In this document: piece after piece, positions 17,967-25,364 of the stretch
How the letters are laid out: every line of letters starts with the position of its first letter
Position numbering within the stretch: the first letter of the stretch is position 1
Made by a program: the position numbers and the translations under genes
Assembly: GCA_021324015.1 (NCBI GenBank)
Contig: JAJPJX010000158.1
Coordinates: forward strand, 20,064-84,063
Direction: 5' to 3'
Length of the DNA: 64,000 bases
Source: Solibacteraceae bacterium
GTDB lineage: Bacteria > Acidobacteriota > Terriglobia > Bryobacterales > Bryobacteraceae
Notes under the pieces: model-generated
What the model saw: only the letters and a program-made list of their open reading frames with translations
What the model was told of the DNA's origin: nothing
The model's database searches: none

Positions 17967-18077
17967 GGTCAGGCACCTCCAGGTTCCGAAATATCCCTAC
18001 TACTCTATCAGCTAGGATCCGCAATTTCGCCGACGCGCGCACAAGTGCGGTAAAATCATCAATATCGCCAGTACTTG

Positions 18078-18094
18078 GATTCGAGATCCGAATC
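18078..18094. repeat. Short inverted repeat upstream of the methyltransferase gene
   Basis: GATTCG (18078-18083) and CGAATC (18089-18094) flank a five-base spacer, 18 bases before the start of the next gene. It could be an operator or a minor hairpin. There is no sign of a SAM riboswitch. Confidence 0.3.
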
Positions 18095-18112
18095 TCCCGC
18101 GATAGTGATCGC

Positions 18113-19981
18113 ATGCCGACCGCTTCCAGTACCCGCACCAAGGAATTCCGCGAGCAGTTGTCCCGCCGCGTAATGGTGGCCGACGGCGCCATGGGCACCA
18201 TGCTGTACTCCCGGGGCGTCTTCATCAACCGCTGCTACGACGAGCTAAACCTGTCCTCGGCCGATTTGGTGCGGCAGATTCACCAGGATTACGTCAAGGC
18301 CGGCGCGGAGATTCTGGAAACAAACACTTTCGGCGCCAGCCGGACGCGCCTGGCGGCCTTCGGCCTTTCCGAAAAGCTCAAAGCCATCAACCAGGCGGGA
18401 GTGCGCCTGGCCCGCGAAGCCGCGCGGGACACAGCCTACGTGGCCGGGGCGCTCGGACCCCTGGGCGTGCACATCGAGCCCCTGGGCCCCACTTCCTTCG
18501 CCGAGGCACGCGCGATTTTCCGCGAACAGGCGGATGCCTTGTTGGACGCCGGCGTGGACCTCCTCATCCTGGAGACCTTCGCCAACCTGGAGGAACTGCG
18601 CGAGGCCATCTTCGCGGTGCGTGAAGCCGCCGGCCCGGAGGTGGTGATCATCGCCCAGGTGACTATCGACGATTTCGGCAACCTGCCTGGCGGCATGGAC
18701 ACCGAGAGCTTCACCCGCCGCCTGGACGAATGGCCCGCCGACGTGGTGGGCTGCAACTGCTCAGTCGGGCCCAAGGTCACGCTCGAAACCGTCGAGAAGA
18801 TGATGCAGTACACCCGCAAGCCGGTCAGCGCCATGCCAAACGCAGGCGTGCCGGTGCGGGTGGAGGGACGCAATATCTACCTCAGCTCGCCGGAGTACCT
18901 GGCGCAGTACGCCCGGCGAATGATCTGGGCCGGCGTCAAGATCGTGGGCGGCTGCTGCGGCACCACGCCGGAACACATCAAGCTGATCCACGCCGAGGCC
19001 CGATCGCTCCAGCCGCAGCAGGCCAAGCTGCGCATCACCGTGGAGGAGCCCGCGGCCAAGGCGCAGGCCCTGCCCGGGGTACCCATCGCGAAAAAGTCCC
19101 AACTGGGCGCCAAACTGGCCTCCGGCAAGTTCGTGGCCTTCGTGGAAATCCTGCCGCCCCGCGGCGTGGATGCCTCCCGCGAAATCGAAGGCGCCCGCCT
19201 GTGCGCCGCGCACGGCATCGACTGCATCAACGTGCCCGACGGACCCCGCGCCAGCGCCCGCATGAGCGCCCAGGTCACCTGCCAGCTCATCCAGCAGCAG
19301 GCCGGTATCGAGGCTGTCAACCACTTCTGCTGCCGCGACCGCAACATCCTGGGCATTCAGTCCGAGTTGCTCGGCGCGCATTGCGCTGGCGTGCGCAACC
19401 TCATCTGCATCACCGGCGATCCGCCGCGCATGGGCACCTACCCGGACGCCACGGCGGTGTTCGACGTGGACGCGATCGGCCTGGTCCACATCGTCAACAA
19501 CCTCAACCGCGGCCTGGATATCGGCGGCAACCCCATGGGCTCCCAAACCGCCCTGCTGATCGGCGTGGGCGCCAATCCCGGCGCCCTCAACCCGGAGGAG
19601 GAGCTGCGGCGCTTCGCCTGGAAAGTCGAAGCCGGCGCCGAATACGTGGTCACGCAGCCGGTCTTTGACCTGGATCTGCTGGAACAGTTCCTCCTACGCA
19701 TCGCCCACTTCCACATGCCCGTCATCTGCGGAATCTGGCCGCTCACCAGCTACCGCAATGCGGAATTCATGGTCAACGAACTACGCGTGCCGGTGCCCGA
19801 GCATTTCCTGGAGCGCATGCGCCGCGCCGACAATGCCGAGAGCGCCCGGCAGGAGGGCGTCGCCATCGCCCGCGAAATGGTGCAGCGCGTCCGCCCGATG
19901 GTGCAGGGCGTGCAGTTGAGCGCGCCGTTCGGGCGTTACCAGATGGCGCTCGACGTAGCCGAGGCGATCGGCCCGCGATAG
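18113..19981 (+). CDS. Homocysteine S-methyltransferase fused to methylenetetrahydrofolate reductase
   Basis: The 622-residue protein joins two enzymes of the methionine/folate cycle, as in Bacillus YitJ. Residues about 10-300 are the Zn-dependent homocysteine S-methyltransferase domain: DGAMGTML, ETNTFGA, Cys214 in VGCNCSVGP and the pair Cys281-Cys282 in GGCCGTTPEH. Residues about 330-622 are the MTHFR TIM barrel: FVEILPPRG, INVPDGPRAS, NLICITGDPPRMG, VTQPVFD. The first part transfers a methyl group to homocysteine, and the second reduces methylene-THF using NADH or NADPH and FAD. Neighbours give no further clue. Confidence 0.95.
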   Translation: MPTASSTRTKEFREQLSRRVMVADGAMGTMLYSRGVFINRCYDELNLSSADLVRQIHQDYVKAGAEILETNTFGASRTRLAAFGLSEKLKAINQAGVRLAREAARDTAYVAGALGPLGVHIEPLGPTSFAEARAIFREQADALLDAGVDLLILETFANLEELREAIFAVREAAGPEVVIIAQVTIDDFGNLPGGMDTESFTRRLDEWPADVVGCNCSVGPKVTLETVEKMMQYTRKPVSAMPNAGVPVRVEGRNIYLSSPEYLAQYARRMIWAGVKIVGGCCGTTPEHIKLIHAEARSLQPQQAKLRITVEEPAAKAQALPGVPIAKKSQLGAKLASGKFVAFVEILPPRGVDASREIEGARLCAAHGIDCINVPDGPRASARMSAQVTCQLIQQQAGIEAVNHFCCRDRNILGIQSELLGAHCAGVRNLICITGDPPRMGTYPDATAVFDVDAIGLVHIVNNLNRGLDIGGNPMGSQTALLIGVGANPGALNPEEELRRFAWKVEAGAEYVVTQPVFDLDLLEQFLLRIAHFHMPVICGIWPLTSYRNAEFMVNELRVPVPEHFLERMRRADNAESARQEGVAIAREMVQRVRPMVQGVQLSAPFGRYQMALDVAEAIGPR

Positions 19982-19993
19982 AAGAACGTCTTC

Positions 19994-20632
19994 ATGGCTA
20001 CCGACCTTGTCGAGATCAATCCGGACCAGCCGCAGGCGGAAGCGCTCGAACGCGCCGCTGCCGCCGTTCGCCGCGGAAAGGTGGTCGCCATTCCCACCGA
20101 CGCGTTGTACACCCTGGTCGCGGATCCGTTTAATCTGGGCGCCGTCGCGGGAGTCTTCCGGGCGAAGGGCCGGGAGCCCCACCGCTCCCTTCCGCTCCTG
20201 GTGGGAGACCTCATGATGGCCGAGGAGCTCGCCTCCGAGCTGAACAACCGCTTCTTTGTTCTGGCCCGGCGCTTCTGGCCCGGGCCGCTGACCGTGATTG
20301 TGCCGGCCTCCGCGCGAGTGCCTCTCAAGGTCACCGGCAATACCGGAAGGCTGGCGCTCCGGCAGGCCCGTTCCTGCGCGGCCAACGGCCTGGTGGCCCT
20401 GCTGAACCAGCCGCTCATCGCCACCAGCGCGAACATCTCCGGCCGCCCCACCTGCCGCAGCGGCATCGATGTCTTCGGCACTATGGACGGCCGCGTAGAC
20501 CTGGTGCTGGACGGCGGCGTATGCAGCGGCGCCGGCGCCACCACCGTGGACATCACCGAACCATATTGGCGGGTCATCAAGCAGGGCGCGATCGAAGAGA
20601 AGGAGATTGCCGAATGCCTGCGGGCCACTTGA
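19994..20632 (+). CDS. L-threonylcarbamoyladenylate synthase-like protein (YrdC/Sua5 domain)
   Basis: The 212-residue product has the YrdC core: AVRRGKVVAIPTDALYTL, the nucleotide-binding lysine and arginine region KGREPHRSLPLLV, RFWPGPLTVIVPAS, and TSANISG. These match TsaC, which makes threonylcarbamoyl-AMP for the t6A modification of tRNAs reading ANN codons. It begins 13 bases after the MTHFR-fusion gene on the same strand. The Sua5 C-terminal domain is absent. A second function as a translation or ribosome factor (YciO-like) is possible because some YrdC paralogues lack t6A activity. Confidence 0.9.
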   Translation: MATDLVEINPDQPQAEALERAAAAVRRGKVVAIPTDALYTLVADPFNLGAVAGVFRAKGREPHRSLPLLVGDLMMAEELASELNNRFFVLARRFWPGPLTVIVPASARVPLKVTGNTGRLALRQARSCAANGLVALLNQPLIATSANISGRPTCRSGIDVFGTMDGRVDLVLDGGVCSGAGATTVDITEPYWRVIKQGAIEEKEIAECLRAT

Positions 20633-20660
20633 GCCCCCGCTTCGAGCGCCGCCGTCAGCC

Positions 20661-21728
20661 GTGAACCGACTTCCTTTTCTGGACTGGACCCGCGGCCTCG
20701 CGGTGCTCATCATGATCCAGTGCCACGCGTTCAACTCTTTCGCGCGGCCGGAGTCCCGCAGCGCCGGGCCTTATGTGCTCTCCCAGTTCGTGGGCGGCAT
20801 GGCAGCCGTGCTTTTCCTGTTCCTGGCGGGCGTAACGTTTGCCTTCCAGATGGACCGCCTGGACCGCAAAGGCCTGCCCCCGATGGCGCGCCTGCGCAGC
20901 ATGCTCCGCCGCGCCGGCTATATCCTGGGCATCGCGTTCCTCTTCCGCATTTCCAACTCCTTGTGCACCTTTCCGCTGCCGCCGCTGAAGGTGCTGTTCA
21001 AAGTGGATATCCTCAACTGCATGGGTCTGGCCATGGCTGTGCTGGCGTTCGCCGCGCTCTGCCCGGCGCCTCATCGCACGATGCTGGCAGCCCTGGCCGG
21101 CCTGTCCGTGGCCGCCGCCGCGCCGCTGGCCAGCGCCGCCGATGGGAGCGCGCTTCCCTGGCTTGTGAGAGATTACTTCGTGCCGGATTTCAAGCGCTTC
21201 GCTTTTTTCCCCTGGGCGTCCTACCTGGCTTTCGGTGTGGCGGGCGGCGCCGCGCTGCGCGGTATCCCGCCCCCCAGGCTCGATGGCGCCATGCAGTGGT
21301 GCCTCATCACCGGCTGCGGCCTGGTGCTGGGCGGCCGCTACGCCGCCGATCTGCCGTACTCGCTGTATTCCACCTCCAATTTCTGGCTCAATTCGCCGCT
21401 TTTGATCCTCATCCGCCTGGGGATTATCCTGCTGATCCTGGCGGCGGCCTACCTGTGGACGTGCTACGGCTCTGGGACGGGCTGGAGTTGGGTGCGCAGC
21501 CTGGGACAGACCTCCCTGCTGGTCTACTGGGTCCACGTCCTGCTGGTTTACGGCTGGCTGCTGGCACGTTGGAAAAAGGCCCTGACGCTTCCCCAGACCG
21601 CGCTTCTCACGGCGGGGATCGTCGCGCTCATGGTGGCCCTTTCGGCCGCGCGCCTGCGCTGGAAAACCCGCCGCGCGAAGCCTGCCCCGCTGCCCGCGCC
21701 GGGGGAACTGCTGGTCCGGTCCGCCTGA
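20661..21728 (+). CDS. Polytopic membrane protein of the HGSNAT/DUF1624 acyltransferase type
   Basis: The protein (355 residues from GTG 20661) starts NRLPFLDWTRGLAVLIMIQCHAF, which resembles the first transmembrane segment and the catalytic-His region of heparan-alpha-glucosaminide N-acetyltransferase-like proteins (LD..RG......I..H). Around ten hydrophobic segments follow. The family transfers acetyl groups from cytoplasmic acetyl-CoA to extracytoplasmic sugars. An in-frame TTG at 20607 lies inside tsaC and is less likely. The family call rests mainly on the first 25 residues and overall topology. Confidence 0.75.
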   Translation: MNRLPFLDWTRGLAVLIMIQCHAFNSFARPESRSAGPYVLSQFVGGMAAVLFLFLAGVTFAFQMDRLDRKGLPPMARLRSMLRRAGYILGIAFLFRISNSLCTFPLPPLKVLFKVDILNCMGLAMAVLAFAALCPAPHRTMLAALAGLSVAAAAPLASAADGSALPWLVRDYFVPDFKRFAFFPWASYLAFGVAGGAALRGIPPPRLDGAMQWCLITGCGLVLGGRYAADLPYSLYSTSNFWLNSPLLILIRLGIILLILAAAYLWTCYGSGTGWSWVRSLGQTSLLVYWVHVLLVYGWLLARWKKALTLPQTALLTAGIVALMVALSAARLRWKTRRAKPAPLPAPGELLVRSA

Positions 21729-21745
21729 GGGGGCCGGCGGGACTG

Positions 21746-21754
21746 TGCTATAGT
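21746..21754 (+). promoter_or_regulatory. Extended -10 promoter of tRNA-Ser
   Basis: TGCTATAGT (TGN plus TATAGT) lies about 46 bases before the tRNA. I see no good -35 hexamer, which fits an extended -10 type. Confidence 0.45.
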
Positions 21755-21799
21755 GACAGTGACCGCAAGGCGCTGATATCAGGCACGTCCGATGCACGC

Positions 21800-21895
<96 letters not shown>

Positions 21896-22082
21896 CGTAA
21901 ATTGTTGAAGATACATATGCCGTAGGCTCACCGTCGTGTAACGTCGTACAACGTGCTTTTGGATTTTCCCCCTCTGCGTCTGTTTTCCACCGAATATCCG
22001 CAATTTTGTTGCGGGCATTTCTTGTTGCGCCAACGATGGATGTAGTGCACAGTCCTCCCATCTGTCCCATAACACTGAACGG

Positions 22083-22349
22083 AGAACGCAATGGCCCTCG
22101 CAATATTTCGCCCCCAAGGGTTCGGAAGCCGGCTTCATCAAAGCAGCAGAGGATTATTTGAAGGACTATGTTTACAGTTATGATCCGGAAGGCCCGTATG
22201 CTGATCACGAGCTAACCGACTTCGAGCGCCAGATGATTAAGGATTTCCTCGGCGGATTGTTTTCCGATACAGCGTTTTCGGATCTTCTGCAAAAGGCCGC
22301 CGCCAGCATGAAGGCTGGCGGAATGGACCCCGAAGACCCGGACCAATAG
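22083..22349 (+). pseudogene. 5'-truncated gene fragment inside the tRNA-Ser element
   Basis: A coding-like frame runs to the stop at 22347-22349 and ends SMKAGGMDPEDPDQ. It can be read upstream past the only near-by start (TTG 22158) through YFAPKGSEAGFIKAAEDYL to about 22083 without meeting ATG, GTG or TTG. The helical, acidic C-terminal part looks genuine, so I interpret it as the 3' part of a gene whose 5' end was lost on integration. Family not recognised. Confidence 0.45.
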
Positions 22350-22378
22350 CGAGGAAATGATCGTGGCCGAATCTACGA

Positions 22379-23347
22379 TCACTTCTCTTCCGGCTGCGCC
22401 TTCTTCCCCTTCCACAGCATCAGACGGCTAAGTGCCCTACTCAGCTCTGCGGAGTCCTTGAGAACGGATGTGGTGTGTTCTGTCAAATCCTCAAGGACGA
22501 CGCGAATGCTTGTCGCCAGCTCAAGGCATTCCTCATCCGTTTCGGCATGAAGCCCTTGGCTCAAGGCCGAGTGGAGGAGCGTAAGCGGATTCCGGCCGCT
22601 AATCAGGAGAGCCTCCGGCACACCGGGTTTTACGTTGTCGATGGCCTTGGTGAATTGCGTTTCGGTCTTGGCGTCTTCGAGGCGTTGCAACATTTCCTTC
22701 GGAGCCTCGATTTTCTTTGCCGCCCGGATGATTTCGTCGATGATCCGGTTTTTCTGATTCTCGACAACGCGGCGATAGTAGCCGAATGCGCCGATGCCAA
22801 GGCCTTGGTTCTCGCACCGCCGCCCCTTGAGGTAATAATCTTTTTCCGGCCCGATGATCTTGATGACCTTGGCTGGGGTCGGGGGGCCGAAATCTGGAAC
22901 CTCGGCTAGCTTCCAAATCCGAAACGTACCTTCCCACAACCTCACAAGCAGCGAGTAGAGCTTTATAGTCTTCAGGCAGTTCCTGCATTGAAACCGGATG
23001 TGAACCGAACGGTGAGATTGACCCTCCGTAATGTTTTCTCCGCTCATCACCTTCTGGAAACTGCGAATCCCTTCGCACTTGATCGGCGTTGTGCAATACA
23101 GATCGAGATCAATGGCCCTGATGTCGTAAATCGGCGGCGAAGAATTCAGACGCTGAACCAGACCATCCTTTACGAATATCTCTTTGTGGCCGGGAGGAGT
23201 GTCCTCCAAGAATTCTTTGAGGGTGATCAGCTGCGGCTCCGGTTCTACCGGCACCGCTTCCGCAGGAACGCTCCTGACGGGAACAGCCTGTTCGCCATCG
23301 CCTATATGTATAGTTTGCCACGCCGTCCGTCGTGCAATATCGTACAA
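22379..23347 (-). CDS. Cargo protein of unknown function in the tRNA-Ser element
   Basis: The frame encodes up to 322 residues from a TTG at 23347, with GAGGGG shortly before it; the true start could lie further in. A central region has cysteines arranged as Cys...Cys followed by FQCRNC (about 120-160), which may bind zinc. The C-terminal third is helical and charged (IIDEIIRAAKKIEAPKEML and later segments). No nuclease, integrase or HTH motif is visible. Base composition is lower in GC than neighbouring genes, which agrees with its position in an imported element. Confidence 0.65.
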   Translation of the reverse strand: MYDIARRTAWQTIHIGDGEQAVPVRSVPAEAVPVEPEPQLITLKEFLEDTPPGHKEIFVKDGLVQRLNSSPPIYDIRAIDLDLYCTTPIKCEGIRSFQKVMSGENITEGQSHRSVHIRFQCRNCLKTIKLYSLLVRLWEGTFRIWKLAEVPDFGPPTPAKVIKIIGPEKDYYLKGRRCENQGLGIGAFGYYRRVVENQKNRIIDEIIRAAKKIEAPKEMLQRLEDAKTETQFTKAIDNVKPGVPEALLISGRNPLTLLHSALSQGLHAETDEECLELATSIRVVLEDLTEHTTSVLKDSAELSRALSRLMLWKGKKAQPEEK

Positions 23348-23431
23348 GGCCCCTCGGCAGCGACGGCAATAATGGCAACTGTGGGATCGTGTTCTCTATA
23401 AGTTGCAGAGCCTAAGAGAGGCCATTGGGTC

Positions 23432-23452
23432 CGAATCCCCCCTCTCCGCCAT
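23432..23452 (+). repeat. attR-like repeat of the tRNA-Ser 3' end
   Basis: The last 16 bases (six C residues, then TCTCCGCCAT) are identical to the tRNA end, and CGAAT before them also matches; the one difference is a missing C. The preceding bases GGGTC imitate the T-arm but the rest of the tRNA is absent. Confidence 0.7.
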
Positions 23453-23685
23453 AGTTTTCAAGGGCCTTTAAGATTCACAATCCACACAAAATCCGTTGCC
23501 AGCGGCGTGAATTGGCGCGACCGGGGCTTTCACTACTCTTCATCCAGAATCACCCTTCTTGACCGGGCTATGGCGACAATCCGGCAGTAAACCGGGGATC
23601 TGGACGGGCGCGCCGATGCTTGTGACCACGAAGCCACGAAGCAGCGAAGATGCCGTTTTTCTAAGACATGCGGTATCATCAGGGC
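23453..23685. other. Intergenic DNA without recognisable gene
   Basis: Between the attR repeat and the DUF433 gene I see no convincing coding region. The minus strand has an open frame ending in SRRVILDEE but it has no start context or family match. Confidence 0.4.
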
Positions 23686-23916
23686 ATGTCCTGGCCTGAT
23701 CGGATTGTGATCGATCCCGAGGTCTTGGCGGGCAAACCGGTGGTCCGGGGCACGCGGTTGGCGGTGGAGTTCATCCTGGACCTGCTGGCGGCCGGGCAAT
23801 CAGAAGCCGATATCCTCGCCAACTATCCCGGTCTGGAGCACGAGGACATCCTCGCCTGCCTGGCATATGCCTCCCACCTCGCCCACGAGTACAAGGCGTT
23901 CCCGCTCCCGGTGTGA
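23686..23916 (+). CDS. DUF433 protein, predicted antitoxin
   Basis: The 76-residue protein has the DUF433 core: DRIVIDPEVLAGKPVVRGTRL, then a helix-turn-helix-like part (LLAAGQSEADILANYPGL) and EDILACLAYASH. DUF433 proteins are predicted DNA-binding antitoxins usually paired with DUF5615 PIN-like toxins, exactly what follows here with a TGATG overlap. ATG 23686 fits the family N-terminus; an ATG six codons upstream is possible. Confidence 0.85.
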   Translation: MSWPDRIVIDPEVLAGKPVVRGTRLAVEFILDLLAAGQSEADILANYPGLEHEDILACLAYASHLAHEYKAFPLPV

Positions 23917-24188
23917 TGCGCCTGCTCGCGGATGAGAATTTCCCCCTGCCGACAATCGAAGCATTACGGCAGGCCGGTCACGACGTTACCTGGGTCCGGA
24001 CGGACCTCCCCGGCACTGGCGATGCCGCGCTGCTCGATATCGCGGAGACGGAGGGCCGCGTGTGCACGATCAACTCGCCTTCCGCAGCACGTCTTCTACC
24101 GCCTCGGGGTGCGTTGCGATTACCGCGAGCAGAACCCTCGTCGGCGCATCCGGGCGCGCGCGGCCCTGTTCCCAATTGCGCAAGGTAG
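23916..24188 (+). pseudogene. DUF5615 PIN-like toxin, 3' part replaced
   Basis: MRLLADENFPLPTIEALRQ and GTGDAALLDIAETEGRV are the first two motifs of DUF5615 (Mut7-C-like/PIN-fold) toxins. After EGRV, where the family continues with a strand and an acidic DKDF-like motif, the sequence switches to low-complexity residues that are the antisense of the neighbouring XRE gene. The change occurs at about 24060-24070, a few bases from the XRE stop codon. The toxin has therefore lost its C-terminal part and is probably inactive; the stop at 24186-24188 is fortuitous. Confidence 0.75.
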
Positions 24189-24433
24189 CCGGCGGGAAAC
24201 CGAACTTCGTTGCGAACTGCGCCTGGCTGAGGCCCATCTTGGTGCGAACCTCGCGCACATCGACTTCGGGGGCATGGACCGACGTGACGCGGACGTTCTC
24301 GTTCTCGCCGCGCGTCCACGCGATGGCCCGCTCCAGCCCCTTAGATGATGCTCGCGTCTACCGTGGACCGTTTTTTCGGCACGCGCTTCGCCGTCTTCTT
24401 CGCCGGCCGCTTGGTCTTGGTCTTCGTGCTCAT
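24070..24433 (-). pseudogene. XRE-family antitoxin (NadS/HigA-like) with a one-base frameshift
   Basis: ATG at 24433 has an excellent AGGAGGG site and encodes a Lys-rich N-terminus ending VDASII, then a TAA (24343-24341). If the T of that TAA is skipped, translation continues KGLERAIAWTRGENENVRV and reaches the HTH core MGLSQAQFATKFGFPPATLRNWEQG, ending EDVLRKAS at 24070: a normal 120-residue NadS/HigA-type antitoxin. So either one base was inserted, or +1 frameshifting occurs at ATC-TAA-G. The cognate RelE/HigB-like toxin gene, expected just upstream, is not present. Confidence 0.8.
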
Positions 24434-24559
24434 CGCGCCCTCCTGGAGTCGGGGCGGCCACGAAACGCATTCTATCGCGCTTCCTTCGATAATGGATTTG
24501 GCGGCTCTCCCGCCCTGAATTCACACCTTGAGGTAGAATTTGCACTTAAGGGAGAATTC

Positions 24560-25285
24560 ATGAAACGCAACGTCCTGTTTTGTTCTGTCTTTGTCACGCT
24601 GCTGCTGGTGGCCGGCTGGCTGTTTGCCCAGCCTTCGGGCGATCCCTTGATCGAGGGATTCCGACTGGTGGAGGTCTCCTCGGTGGCCGATGCCATGGAA
24701 CAGCTTTACGGGCAGCGGGCCTACATGTCCCACGAGATGCGGCCGCTGTTCACCACCAAGTTCGCGGGTCCCGCCGTCACCGTGCTCATGAAGAAAGAAG
24801 AGCACAAGGACGGAGCGCCGGCTTCCCAGGGCATGCTGGACGCCATTGACGCCGCGCCGGCGGGCTCGGTCTACGTCATCGTGATGCCCGAGGGCGCCGA
24901 CGTGGCGGGCATCGGCGGGCTCATGGCCACCGCCATGAAGTTCCGCGGACTCGCCGGGGCCGTGGTGGACGCCGCCATCCGCGACGTGCCTCAAATCAAA
25001 AAACTCCAGTTCCCGGTCTTCAGCGTGGGCGTTTCGCCAGGCACCTCCGTCAACCATTACCGCTACGTGGGCATGAATGTGCCCGTCACCTGCGCCGGGG
25101 CGCACGTCAACCCCAACGACATCGTCGTGGCGGACGAGGATGGCGTGGCCGTCGTGCCGCGCGACAAGGCCGCCGCCGTGCTCAAACGCGCCCAGGAACT
25201 CGATAACACGGAGCACAGCATGTTTCCCTTCATCGAGAAGTTCAAGTCCATTAAAGAAGCGGTGGCCAAGTTCGGGCGCATTTGA
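24560..25285 (+). CDS. Exported RraA-fold protein (HMG aldolase/RraA family)
   Basis: A 241-residue protein with an N-terminal signal peptide (NVLFCSVFVTLLLVAGWLFAQ). The rest has the RraA signature: VADAMEQLYG, GGLMATAMKFRGLAGAVVDA, the catalytic-type AAIRDVPQIKKLQFPVFSVG, and NPNDIVVADEDGVAVVP. Family members are Mg-dependent aldolases/decarboxylases or RNase E regulators and normally cytoplasmic; export would exclude an RNase E role and points to a periplasmic lyase. GGGAG precedes the ATG. The arrangement gives no substrate. Confidence 0.85.
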   Translation: MKRNVLFCSVFVTLLLVAGWLFAQPSGDPLIEGFRLVEVSSVADAMEQLYGQRAYMSHEMRPLFTTKFAGPAVTVLMKKEEHKDGAPASQGMLDAIDAAPAGSVYVIVMPEGADVAGIGGLMATAMKFRGLAGAVVDAAIRDVPQIKKLQFPVFSVGVSPGTSVNHYRYVGMNVPVTCAGAHVNPNDIVVADEDGVAVVPRDKAAAVLKRAQELDNTEHSMFPFIEKFKSIKEAVAKFGRI

Positions 25286-25328
25286 TGGAAAAATCTACAA
25301 CCTGTGAATCGCACCCGAATGTCTGAGA

Positions 25329-25334
25329 TATAAT
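25329..25334 (+). promoter_or_regulatory. -10 element (perfect TATAAT) before the Nfn-fusion gene
   Basis: TATAAT lies 31 bases before the TTG start. I do not see a matching -35 hexamer at the expected distance, so the promoter may depend on an activator. Confidence 0.45.
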
Positions 25335-25364
25335 GGGGGTGTCCCGCGAAGGGGGGTAGAACGC

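Noticed and set aside
17967..18112. SAM riboswitch before the homocysteine methyltransferase gene
   Set aside because: No SAM-I or SAM-II core motif is visible; only a short inverted repeat is present.
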